From Discostella pseudostelligera (Eukaryota > Bacillariophyta > Thalassiosirophyceae > Thalassiosirales > Thalassiosiraceae), in the NCBI GenBank assembly GCA_036940085.1, contig JALLBK010001048.1, forward strand, positions 1 to 16,813: 16,813 nt of DNA. Reading direction: 5' to 3'. Of this stretch, positions 9,387 through 16,813 are shown piece by piece (positions within the stretch are counted from its first letter, which is position 1; each line of letters starts with the position of its first letter). A program made the translations under genes and the position numbers. The notes beneath the pieces are model-generated. The model worked only from the letters and a program-made list of their open reading frames with translations. It was not told the origin of the DNA and did not search any database.

Positions 9387-10769
9387 TTATCTTCGGGAGG
9401 GTGCAACAAGGTTAACAAGAAGCCAAGCAATACCCGCGACCGATGCTCCAAGTATCGCCGAGGGCACATCTACTTCTACACTGTTCGTTTTACCATCGTC
9501 ACCACCTGGCGAAAGTGTGATCTTCCTCGGTGTTTGTATGCCACCGCTCACATATTTGGACAGATTGGACCAATATTGTTGTATCTGAGAAGATAGCGGA
9601 GTTGTTGCAACTACTAACTTGTTCGATGCAGTAGTACTTTCAGGATCAATCTTTCTCGGTGTGACAATGCCACTTGCATATTTGCATATACTGGACCACA
9701 AGTTGCGTAGTTTGGACGATATTGGAGTAGTGGGTACGGTTTCCGGAGGATTGATGTTGCTTTCCTCATGCTTATCGCCTTCGTCGGCTACCAATGCAGC
9801 TGCTTCGTTCTTGCTTATTGTTGTGATGACGTTCACGTGCTCAGCTTTCGCATCACGATTTCCAACCTCCTCAGACGGTACTGCATTTCCTTCCTTTCTA
9901 GGTCGCTCTTCCTTTCCATTAGTCTTTTGCCGACGATCATGAATTGAAATTGTTTGTTGCTCCTGAATAGCACGCAACGTACCTTCATTCGCCATTATAT
10001 TCTGATACACCAACTCCTGCACATCCTTCATCCGTTGACTCTCTCGAAGTCTTGTCATGTATTGACTGATTAAAAACACCAAAGAGTTTAAAACGATTAA
10101 TATCCATGTGCCATATGTGCTATAAACTCTCCACTTGTCCTGCCATAATTGCTCCTCATGATATCGTCGACGCAGATGATTCATATAACTATGCATACTC
10201 GTTAATTGTTCGGCCTCCAAATTAGCCAAGGCTTTTTTGGCATTCTCCAATTCTTTACGAATATCAATTTCCTTTTCTAATAATTTGGCAAAATCATATG
10301 CCTGTGTGGAGGTCCATGTATCACGACTACGCAGCAGACGGGTATGTTCTAATTGAGAGTGTTCAAATGATTCCATGGCCATATCGAGTGAGGCTCGGGC
10401 TTGTGCCACTTGACGTTGTTTGGTATCGAATTCTGTGGAGGAGATGTTGACATTTTCTTTTAGTTGGAGTATTTCATGTGTACCAGAGTTTTGATCCCAG
10501 AGGTGTAGCCAACGGTTTAGCCATGGTGGCGATGCGGTTGTTGGTGGTGATGGTAATGGTGTCGCTCTTGTTGTCGGCGGGGGCTGTGGGAGCGGTGCTG
10601 GTGGTGATGCCGTTGAAGATGATGATTCTATTGCGACGGCTGCAGCTGCAGCAGATAGATTATGAGATACCTTGCTGTTGGTGCCAGAGGATGGCACGGA
10701 GAACCGCCGAAGGCACAAGTAGGCAGCTCGGCGGCTTGTCGTCGTCGTCGTCGTCGTCGTGGCCACCAT
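9387..10769 (-). CDS. She9/Mdm33-like mitochondrial inner-membrane protein
   Basis: 460 aa, no intron seen. She9/Mdm33 proteins shape the mitochondrial inner membrane in fungi. Evidence: an N-terminal presequence rich in Thr/Arg/Ser (1-25); a disordered Ala/Ser/Pro linker (39-82); a coiled coil (about 100-205) rich in Glu/Lys/Leu/Ala; then the family's core QDKWRVYSTYGTW (210-222) running into a membrane span ILIVLNSLVFLISQY (223-237) followed by basic residues. A second hydrophobic segment (437-456) sits close to the C-terminus, with short LVAPSRR after it. Between them lies a low-complexity region containing a tandem duplication: copy 1 about 347-374, copy 2 about 389-417, sharing TTP-[IL]-SS, a Trp-Ser motif, KY-x-SG and TPRKI. 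The Thr run at 4-11 comes from a trinucleotide repeat. The gene is divergent from NAA50. Confidence 0.75.
   Translation of the reverse strand: MVATTTTTTTTSRRAAYLCLRRFSVPSSGTNSKVSHNLSAAAAAVAIESSSSTASPPAPLPQPPPTTRATPLPSPPTTASPPWLNRWLHLWDQNSGTHEILQLKENVNISSTEFDTKQRQVAQARASLDMAMESFEHSQLEHTRLLRSRDTWTSTQAYDFAKLLEKEIDIRKELENAKKALANLEAEQLTSMHSYMNHLRRRYHEEQLWQDKWRVYSTYGTWILIVLNSLVFLISQYMTRLRESQRMKDVQELVYQNIMANEGTLRAIQEQQTISIHDRRQKTNGKEERPRKEGNAVPSEEVGNRDAKAEHVNVITTISKNEAAALVADEGDKHEESNINPPETVPTTPISSKLRNLWSSICKYASGIVTPRKIDPESTTASNKLVVATTPLSSQIQQYWSNLSKYVSGGIQTPRKITLSPGGDDGKTNSVEVDVPSAILGASVAGIAWLLVNLVAPSRR
10738..10760. repeat. (GTC)n trinucleotide microsatellite
   Basis: Nearly eight GTC units on the plus strand. 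Read on the minus strand they are ACG codons for the Thr run (residues 4-11) in the presequence of the She9-like protein, so length variation would change the leader without shifting frame. Confidence 0.9.
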
Positions 10770-10848
10770 TGTTCATGTTCATGGTCATTGCTTGGATTTG
10801 GCGTTGTTGCTCCGTCTGCGTCGCGTGTGGTAAATGCAGCATTGAATA

Positions 10849-10942
10849 TGGCGGGAAAGTTTCCTCTCGACTTTCCCGCCAAAACGTAGTACCATTGGCG
10901 GGAAAGTTTCCTCTCGACTTTCCCGCCAAAACGTAGTACCAT
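10849..10942. repeat. Two exact 47-bp tandem repeats carrying paired E2F-type sites
   Basis: Unit 1 is 10849-10895 and unit 2 is 10896-10942; by eye they are identical. Each unit holds an inverted repeat: GGCGGGAAAGT, an 8-9 base spacer, then ACTTTCCCGCC. Each arm contains GCGGGAAA or its complement TTTCCCGC, matching the E2F/DP consensus TTTSSCGC. The four sites are 10851-10858, 10872-10879, 10898-10905 and 10919-10926. The array lies 80-173 bp upstream of the She9-like start (minus strand) and about 230 bp upstream of the NAA50 start (plus strand), a fitting place for a shared cell-cycle element. Short open frames through it are by-products of the repeat. Confidence 0.85.
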
Positions 10943-11171
10943 CGGCTTCGCTCGCTCCACCACCGACACCGACCACCGCCCGCCGCCGCCCCACATACCC
11001 ATCACCATCACCATCGTGTCCTACGAATAATTATTTCCGCACCCTACGAACCCAACCCAGGTGGATCTCTTTGAACATTATCGGTTCTCACCTTCAGTCC
11101 TTCTTATCGCAACGGCAATTGAAGTTGTCCCTCATTCTCGTGATCGTGACGGAACGAGCCACCAAATCAAG
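10943..11171 (+). promoter_or_regulatory. Upstream region and probable 5' UTR of NAA50
   Basis: Between the E2F-type repeats and the NAA50 start codon. It contains a C-rich GCCGCCGCCCC stretch (near 10980), a CATCACCATCACCATC run (near 10999-11014) and an AT-rich AATAATTATTTCC (near 11027). The frame of NAA50 stays open upstream to about 11061 but has no ATG before 11172. Confidence 0.4.
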
Positions 11172-11903
11172 ATGGTAGACCTTGCCGTTGACTTTGGAAT
11201 GATCAATGCCGACAACATTGAGCAGGTGCGTCGCAGTCAACGAGGCGGATTGTCATCGTCAGTTTATTTCCGCATTCTCTCTCAGAAGTTCCTAGTTGCT
11301 TGATACGCTGACCATTTTCATTTTCTGCTTGCATCTCTCGTCAACTGCAGTTGAAAAAGATTAACGAGGCATGTTTCCCAGTAACCTACAAACCATCCTT
11401 CTATGATGACATGGCGAAGAAGCAGGATGAAAATTTGTGCAAGTTCGCATACTTCAATGGATTTGCTGTTGGGGCCATTTGTAATCGTATAGAGGCTATT
11501 CCGAATCGGTAAGAGCTTTGATATCAATAAATGCACACAATATCATTACTGCTTGTTTGCTGATACATGATACATTGTTGAATTCCTTGGCGGCAATGTT
11601 CATATATTCAGTCCAGGGCGAAACCGCATCTACATAATGACACTCGGGGTACTCGCCGCCTATCGCAATCACGGAATTGGATCAAAACTAGTATCTTCTG
11701 TCCTCGACTACATTGAATCTGAAAAGAATGGAAAATTTTCATCCGTTGATGAAATTATGTTACATGTACAAACGAGCAATGTCGACGCCATTAACTTTTA
11801 CGAGGGCAAATTTGGATTTAGGAAGGGTGAGTTGGTTGAGAATTATTACAAACGAATTGATCCACCTCATTGTTACATTTTGAGGAAGGAGATCTCTCGT
11901 TAG
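11172..11903 (+). CDS. NAA50: N-alpha-acetyltransferase 50 (NAA50, GNAT fold), three exons
   Basis: Inferred exons 11172-11225, 11351-11508, 11612-11903; spliced product 167 aa (human NAA50 is 169). Introns are 125 and 103 bp, with junction phases that agree. NAA50 acetylates the N-terminal Met of proteins starting Met-hydrophobic, and associates with NatA. Key residues are in place: the substrate loop FPVTY at 27-31, same numbering as the human loop; AYFNGFAVGAIC (51-62); RIYIMTLGVLAAYR (76-89) with Tyr 78 matching the catalytic Tyr; acetyl-CoA loop R89-N-H-G-I-G94; LHVQTSN with His 122 matching the catalytic His; INFYEGKFGF (131-140) and NYYKRI near the end. Met at 11172 is the only in-frame ATG. 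The gene is divergent from the She9-like gene and convergent with TGT, 166 bp between stop codons. Confidence 0.95.
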
Positions 11904-12069
11904 TGTGGCTGGCGGCGAAAAGATTTCCATAGGAAGGGGTGTGCGTAGCAGCAACGATGCGGCCACGAAACATTTCTTCATAATCGATGCTACTCCTATG
12001 TGAATTCATTTGTTGGAAGGAGAAGGCAAGGGCCACTTCTCAGAGGCTATGGGTCGTAATACAATTATT

Positions 12070-14083
12070 TTATATCTTATCCTCGAGTATTAATTGCCTC
12101 TGCTGCGCCATCAAATCATTCATGTAATGAATGTTGTGTATTGTTGCAAGTGTCATAAAGATTGGCTCCTACAACATGTGCATAATGAACGACGCTGGTT
12201 AGAAATACATTTATTGGCACAAACTTGGAGCACACTGATCATATGTACATCTCACCTTTGCCTTGAACAGATGCCACAAATATGGTCTATCATATTGTTG
12301 ACACGTCGAGCAACTGCACTCTGGATCAATCGTCACGCCATACTGACGAGAGTATACACCTGATTTGATATGGATCTTTCCATTCCGAGACAACAAAGTG
12401 CCATGTCGCCCTAAGCGCGTGGGATAACATGAGTCCATAGTATCAATACCGCAACGAACTGCACCCAATACACTCGGCTCATCGGCAATGCCCAATAGAT
12501 GTCGTGGCTTACTCCTTCGATTGACACCTCCAATACCATTTTCATTCATTTGGGGCATCATCCATTCCAACAGTTCTAATAATTCGGCGCCATTCTTTCC
12601 CAAACTACCTCCAATGGCATACCCATCAAATGGCAGTGAGGTAAGATACTCCAAACTCCGTTTACGCAAGTTCCTATCCAATCCACCATGTATCACACAA
12701 TACATGGCCTGATCTTTCACATTCGACAAATGCTCGACTAAACTACGTGCCTCCCATCGATGTGTCCTCTCAACTGAATTTTCAAGCACCGTCGGGTCGA
12801 TATGATAGGGAGGCAATTCATCCAATGGAATGATAATGTCGGCACCAAATGATTTTTGTGCCTGGACGGTACTTTCCGGTGTGAGAAGATACTTTGTTCC
12901 ATCCCGATACGATCGAAAGACGACTCCATCCTCGGTTACTTTGACTGGTGGTGGTCGAGGAGAGGTAGTTTTAGCAGGAGTACTATCGATACCACTATCC
13001 TCACCATTATTTGCTGTTGGTATTACTTTGCCTCCTCGTTTTCCCTTCGACGCACGTTTCAATTCGCCACCCGTGGTCAACTCTTCATGAACTGATCCAT
13101 ACGCTAAGCTGAATACTTGAAATCCACTAAAGTTCGAGTGCAGAGTGAAAAAACGAGATCGGTGTACCATGAAGGTTCAATGATCAGTTTTGCATCATGA
13201 AGAGAGGATCATACACGTATATCCTAAGTTGAACTCACCCCGAATCCGTAATCAACGGTCGATCCTTCCGATTCACAAACTTATGCAATCCTCCTGCCTT
13301 CTCTACCACCTCCGCCCCCGGTTGCAATAACAAATGATACGTATTACAAAAGATCAATTGTTGATTGGCCTCATCTGCGGAGCGAAAATCGACACCTTTC
13401 AATGCACCATTGGTAGCCACAGCAACGTAGGAGGGAGTATCAATAATGCCATGGGGTGTGTGTATCCGACCCACGCGGGCGAGACTACGTGATGATTGAT
13501 GGAGTATTTCAAAGTGAAAGAAGGATCGGGGTTCGTAGGACCAGAGTGGGAAGGTGGATGGATCTGGTGGTGGTGGTGGTGATGATGGTGAATGACTTTT
13601 ATGTGGTTTGGTATGATTATTGCCTCTATTGTTGATGATGTCCTTACCGCTGTCGAGTGAATTGCAATCGTTTTGAGCACTATTTGTTGTCGTCGAAGTT
13701 TCGGAATTAGACATTGTTGCATGATATGTCAAACGACGTAAAGAAGGAGCTGGATGCAGATATTGTCGAATTGATTGCGCCAACGAACTTACTGTGGCTC
13801 TTGCCGTAAGCCCAGCACCACCACCACCACTACGACAACTACCAGCAGCAGTAGTTGTAAATGCCATCGTGTTGGTTATTGACATCTGATAGGCCACCAA
13901 GAGACCGATCCAAGTAATTGCCAAAGTATGATGAGAGAGAAGCGAGACTGATGGACGACGCAGACGCAGGCACTGATGTTTCATCGTTGTGAGCAAATGA
14001 CGATCGAATGTATGGCCGATATTATGATCGTAGTGTAAGCTGATGATTTGATGGCGTAGATACGGGAGAAACAAGTTGTTCAT
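12070..14083 (-). CDS. tRNA-guanine (queuine) transglycosylase, three exons, organelle-type leader
   Basis: TGT swaps guanine-34 of His/Asp/Asn/Tyr tRNAs for queuine or a precursor. Inferred exons (minus strand): 14083-13239, 13126-12256, 12168-12070; 604 aa against about 375 for bacterial TGT. Catalytic residues: Asp 280 in TDSGGFQ (formed across the first splice), Asp 384 in PLDELPPYH, nucleophile Asp 513 in GIDTMDSCYPTR. Zinc ligands are Cys 552, 554, 557 (CSCSTC) and His 583 in TIHNI; the last is on exon 3, and all four sit at a constant offset from the Zymomonas numbering, which supports that splice. The pocket resembles queuine-using enzymes: Leu follows the Asp-Glu where preQ1 enzymes have Cys, and the loop is IGGSLGKN. 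A basic/Ser/Pro insertion of about 47 aa follows LAYGSVHEE. The first 180 residues are not catalytic; Met 34 starts a hydrophobic segment ending MA|FTTT that may be an organelle leader. Met 124 could give a cytosolic form. Confidence 0.9.
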
Positions 14084-14532
14084 CTTCCAATCATTGGATA
14101 GAGAGCGTTGCCGCCGCCGTAATCGTCGGGGTCAACAAACAACAAAAGTGCCGATGCCGATGATTCGATTGGTGGAGCGGTATTGATGTGTTCAGCGACA
14201 AAGTTAGCGAACCCATGCACTCTGTCAGTCACCTCCGCCTTGAATCCACGTGGAGGAATCACAGCCGCCTATTTATTTGACGGGAAGCGGAATTCCACGT
14301 GGATGACGATATAAGTACGACATACAGACGAATTCCTTTCTGGCGGGAAGACAGAGCGACGAACGCGGAAGCCAAACACTCAGGTCGTTGTTTTGGCGAG
14401 GCATGCCTCTATCTCTTGATCTTGAATCTTCTCCCCGCATGCACTCATTTCATTTTCATTGAATCGACGACGGCATTGGCATTGGTGCCTTTCATAGTAG
14501 TAACGACGAATCATTAATCATACCTATCGATC
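14084..14532. promoter_or_regulatory. Divergent promoter region between TGT and the DUF1336 gene, with two G-box palindromes
   Basis: 449 bp between start codons. Two perfect decamer palindromes TCCACGTGGA lie at 14245-14254 and 14294-14303, 49 bp apart centre to centre; their CACGTG core is the G-box/E-box bound by bZIP and bHLH factors. A GGCGGGAA core lies at 14342-14349. AT-rich TATTTATTT (near 14270) and GATATAAG (near 14308) could be TATA-like. On the minus strand a 60-codon open frame (14262-14080) ends with a TGA overlapping the TGT start codon (ATGA); it could be an upstream ORF or chance. Confidence 0.5.
14245..14303. promoter_or_regulatory. Pair of CACGTG (G-box) palindromes
   Basis: Two copies of TCCACGTGGA (14245-14254, 14294-14303). 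The flanking bases are similar (GAAT before each), hinting at duplication of a regulatory element. Binding protein unknown; CACGTG sites are classic bZIP/bHLH targets, often in light- or clock-controlled genes of photosynthetic organisms. Confidence 0.5.
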
Positions 14533-16557
14533 ATGGGGGCCCGCCTACTCTCCATACGACGCAAATCTCCCACTTCATCGCCACAACGGGCTCCAGGGGC
14601 GGCGGCGGCGACAGCGACAACAGACGATGCCCCTACCCCTATCGTTGCCGCCGCCCCCACCAGCAACAGTTCAACTAATTTCTACTTCCCCAAGCGGCTA
14701 GCCAACATGATGATTAATCCCTACTACCGTCCCTCTACTCCATTGGCAACTCCATCAACAATCGAAGGCATTGATAGCACTAGCACTACTAAACCAAAAC
14801 GATCCATGCGTCTCTCCATCTCACCCGACGAAGACGAATCAGATTCTATGCAAGTTGTTATGCTTGTGGAGGGGTCACCCATCAATACTACGATAAAGAC
14901 AATGAAGACGTCCATTTCCAAATATGTCAATGCAGTTGCTGATCAGGGGGTGGGGGGCGTGAATGAGGAAGATCAGGAGGAGGAGGAGGATAATTGCATT
15001 TATACTGTGGGAAGTGTCGAATATTCTGTCTATCATGCTTCCACTTCCAGTAGCAGTAGTGGTAGTACTGCCACTGCTTCTTGTGCCACATCCGATTCGA
15101 CGACAATAGTAACAACAATCACTGCTGCTGCATTACTACCAGAGTTAGACACGCAAGCAACAAACAGTAGTAGTGCTGAAGTAGATAATGCAGTAGTCGA
15201 AGCAAGCAGTAGTGGGGAGGGGGGAAGCAACAAGAAGTCGTCAGTATCTCGAATGGGGAGTTTTTTTAAAAAGAGTAGCATCACGTCGGGTGGTGGTGGT
15301 GGTAACACTGAAGGGAATGGTTACAATGACAGCTCAGGTGGTGGCGGTGGGTCGAGTGACACGAACAACCATAGCGGAGATGGCCACAACAATCGTCCCA
15401 ACAAAAGCAACAGCAACTCCACCTCACCACGGGACGCAACCTTTACTCCAGAACGCATTCAATTCGCCATCGAATCCACATTGCCAATCCATTCTGGTCC
15501 AGAATCATTAGCACCCACCCATCATCCCTCATGGACCCCTGTCCCCGGAACGGAATTTAAAGTTCGACATGGACCAAATTATCTCAAGACCGGGAAGAAA
15601 GAGAATAGTTGTGAAAGTTTATATGAGGTCTATTGTGTACGATATTTTAGGAGTGCCAAGGGTACCGTCGGTGGTGCTTCGCGGATAATGCCCTTGCCAG
15701 AGTTGGTGAGGAGTGGTGAGAGTAACAACATAGCTGCTGGTGATGGCTGTGATGGTGTCACCGTCGAGGAGAATGGTGGCATGGGTACCAAGGCAGAAGG
15801 AGGAGGTAATCCTCCTACTCCTCCCCACCACCCCGAACTCTTCGGGACCAAAGTCCCCGATGTACTCGTCGTGCACTTCATGCTCCCCTACGAAACACCC
15901 AACATGTTCAAAACCAAAGAGGATGGTGCTGGTGGAGAATGCATCTACTATCTCAAACCATCGCAACGATTTCTTGATGAAATATCTGGTCGACGTCCGG
16001 CCACACCGGCTACGAAATTATTTGTACGGTGGTGTTCGGAATGTGAATTTAATTCCAAGATGAGAGGGCGGTTCAAGTGTATGGCGTTGGTACGGGATAT
16101 TGATCGACATAACTTGAGTTTGTTGAAGTCGTATCAGGGAAAACCAGTGTTAATCACAGAGAGTGGACGGGTGTTTAGTGGTGTCCAGGGGGGAGTGCGT
16201 TATCTGGAGATGATTGCCAATGGTGAGTTGCAGGTCATGTGTTGATTGTGAACAGGTAGCACTTAAGCGCGTGGGATGTTGTTCTAATGTCGCAACACTT
16301 TTTGCATTTCTGCCTACCCACGTCCACCAAAATCCAAAGTGCACTATTGGGCCTACATGGCCAAGAAGGGATTTGTGTCCCTAATACCCAAATTTGCAAG
16401 TATGCAAATGGAGGTGGGATTTACCATTGAAGCGCACACCGATAGTGAAATGCCAGAATGTATGCTGGGGTCGACGGTGTTAAGTTACATTACGGATACG
16501 ACGGGTCCAATGATATCTCCGGAGATGCAAGAGCCTGTTCATGAACATCAAGCGTGA
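14533..16557 (+). CDS. EDR2 C-terminal (DUF1336) domain protein, two exons
   Basis: Inferred exons 14533-16222 and 16340-16557, product 635 aa; the intron (117 bp) uses donor GGTGAG and acceptor AAAG, and the junction codon GTG restores YLEMIANVHYWAYMAKKGF. Residues from Trp 334 onward match DUF1336: W-x-PVPGTEFKVRHGPNYL near its start, then LVVHFMLPYE, an RF.. segment, RGRFKCMALV, a GKPVLI/GVQGGVRYLEM stretch, and the closing EVGFTIEAHTDSEMPECMLG. In plants the domain ends EDR2, a negative regulator of defence and cell death that also carries PH and START domains. Here the first 330 residues are low-complexity (Ser, Thr, Gly, Ala, acidic) with no PH or START domain visible. A membrane- or lipid-linked role is family-based guesswork. 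Without splicing, the frame would stop at 16245 and lose the conserved C-terminus. Confidence 0.85.
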
Positions 16558-16813
16558 TGATGATTTGTTGTTGATGATGAAGTTGCATTGGATATTGGTG
16601 GATGGGTTCCGCACTCTCTTATGCAAGTAGAAAGCTCATCGATGGATGAATCTCTTAGGTCCTTGATCTATCGTACTACATAATGATCCGATCAGATGTA
16701 AAGCGTTCTCCGTTTGTCAACTACATTTTATTGAATCGGACAAAGATTAAATGAAGGGAGACGAGAGTATGGTATCTCTAGGTCCTAAACTTTTTGAAGG
16801 ATGAATTTTGGTA
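16558..16813 (+). other. 3' flank of the DUF1336 gene
   Basis: 256 bp to the window end, probably 3' UTR and intergenic sequence. It starts with a TGATGATGATTTGTTGTTGATGATG-like low-complexity run and contains no convincing gene, repeat or RNA. Confidence 0.4.

Noticed and set aside
10628..11014. Several overlapping short ORFs on both strands through the 47-bp repeats
   Set aside because: They translate the repeat twice, change with each frame and have no family features; the repeats are better explained as promoter elements.
12211..12255. C-terminus of TGT read straight on from FKAK to a stop near 12211
   Set aside because: It would lose the fourth zinc ligand; splicing to 12168 restores the TIHNI histidine at the expected spacing.
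12830..13095. Plus-strand ORFs opposite TGT exon 2
   Set aside because: Antisense shadows of a conserved catalytic region.
13155..13170. Met at 13170 as start of a separate second TGT gene
   Set aside because: The 15 residues before SGFQ lie in the intron; splicing 13239 to 13126 rebuilds the TDSGGFQ motif, so the two frames are exons of one gene.
14533..14555. N-myristoylation signal at MGARLLS
   Set aside because: Gly 2 is present but position 6 is Leu rather than Ser/Thr, so the consensus is not met.
16223..16245. Stop at 16245 as the true end of the DUF1336 protein
   Set aside because: It cuts the domain after YLEMIAN; splicing to 16340 continues with VHYWAYMAKKGF and the conserved C-terminal motif.
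1..16813. Defence system, mobile element, viral insertion or gene cluster
   Set aside because: I saw no transposase, integrase, reverse transcriptase, capsid, terminal repeats or linked biosynthetic genes; the genes are conserved single-copy housekeeping types.

Overview
This is a nuclear genomic fragment from a eukaryote, most likely a diatom or close photosynthetic stramenopile. Genes are closely packed on both strands, introns are short (about 60-150 bp) with GT..AG ends and CTAAC/CTAAT-like branch sites, and proteins carry long Thr/Ser/Gly/Asn/Pro runs. One protein has a signal peptide followed by Phe and a transit-like stretch, as in secondary-plastid import signals. The lineage call is inference. 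Nothing looks viral, transposable, bacterial-operon-like or CRISPR-like, and I see no RNA genes.

Layout. (1) 40-5450 (+): RAD50, with 14 inferred introns, the ATPase and zinc hook of the MRN DNA-repair complex. Two N bases sit in it, at 1375 and 5057; near the second, the start of the ABC signature motif is missing. (2) 5577-6623 (-): a signal-peptide protein with two H-x-T motifs of the 2H phosphoesterase fold, convergent with RAD50. (3) 6624-6903: divergent promoter with a perfect E2F-type palindrome. (4) 6904-8265 (+): pepsin-like aspartic protease with an apparent signal/transit/twin-arginine leader, predicted in the thylakoid lumen. (5) 8277-8996 (-): B12D/MLRQ (NDUFA4-like) small mitochondrial membrane protein in two exons. 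(6) 9387-10769 (-): She9/Mdm33-like mitochondrial inner-membrane protein with a tandem duplication near its C-terminus. (7) 10849-10942: two exact 47-bp tandem repeats, each an inverted pair of E2F-type sites, in the divergent promoter with (8) 11172-11903 (+): NAA50 N-terminal acetyltransferase, three exons. (9) 12070-14083 (-): tRNA-guanine/queuine transglycosylase, three exons, with Chlamydiae-like sequence features and a possible organelle leader. (10) 14084-14532: divergent promoter with two TCCACGTGGA palindromes. (11) 14533-16557 (+): a protein with an EDR2 C-terminal (DUF1336) domain behind a low-complexity N-terminal half.

The genes do not form a pathway; this is an ordinary gene-dense nuclear segment with DNA repair, translation/tRNA modification, mitochondrial and plastid functions. 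The most interesting signals are the E2F-type repeat array (with a shared GGCGGGAA core in all three divergent promoters), the Chlamydiae-like TGT with a queuine-type pocket, the predicted lumenal protease, and the broken RAD50 signature region. All exon boundaries were inferred by eye from splice consensus, reading phase and remembered family sequences; none is backed by transcripts.
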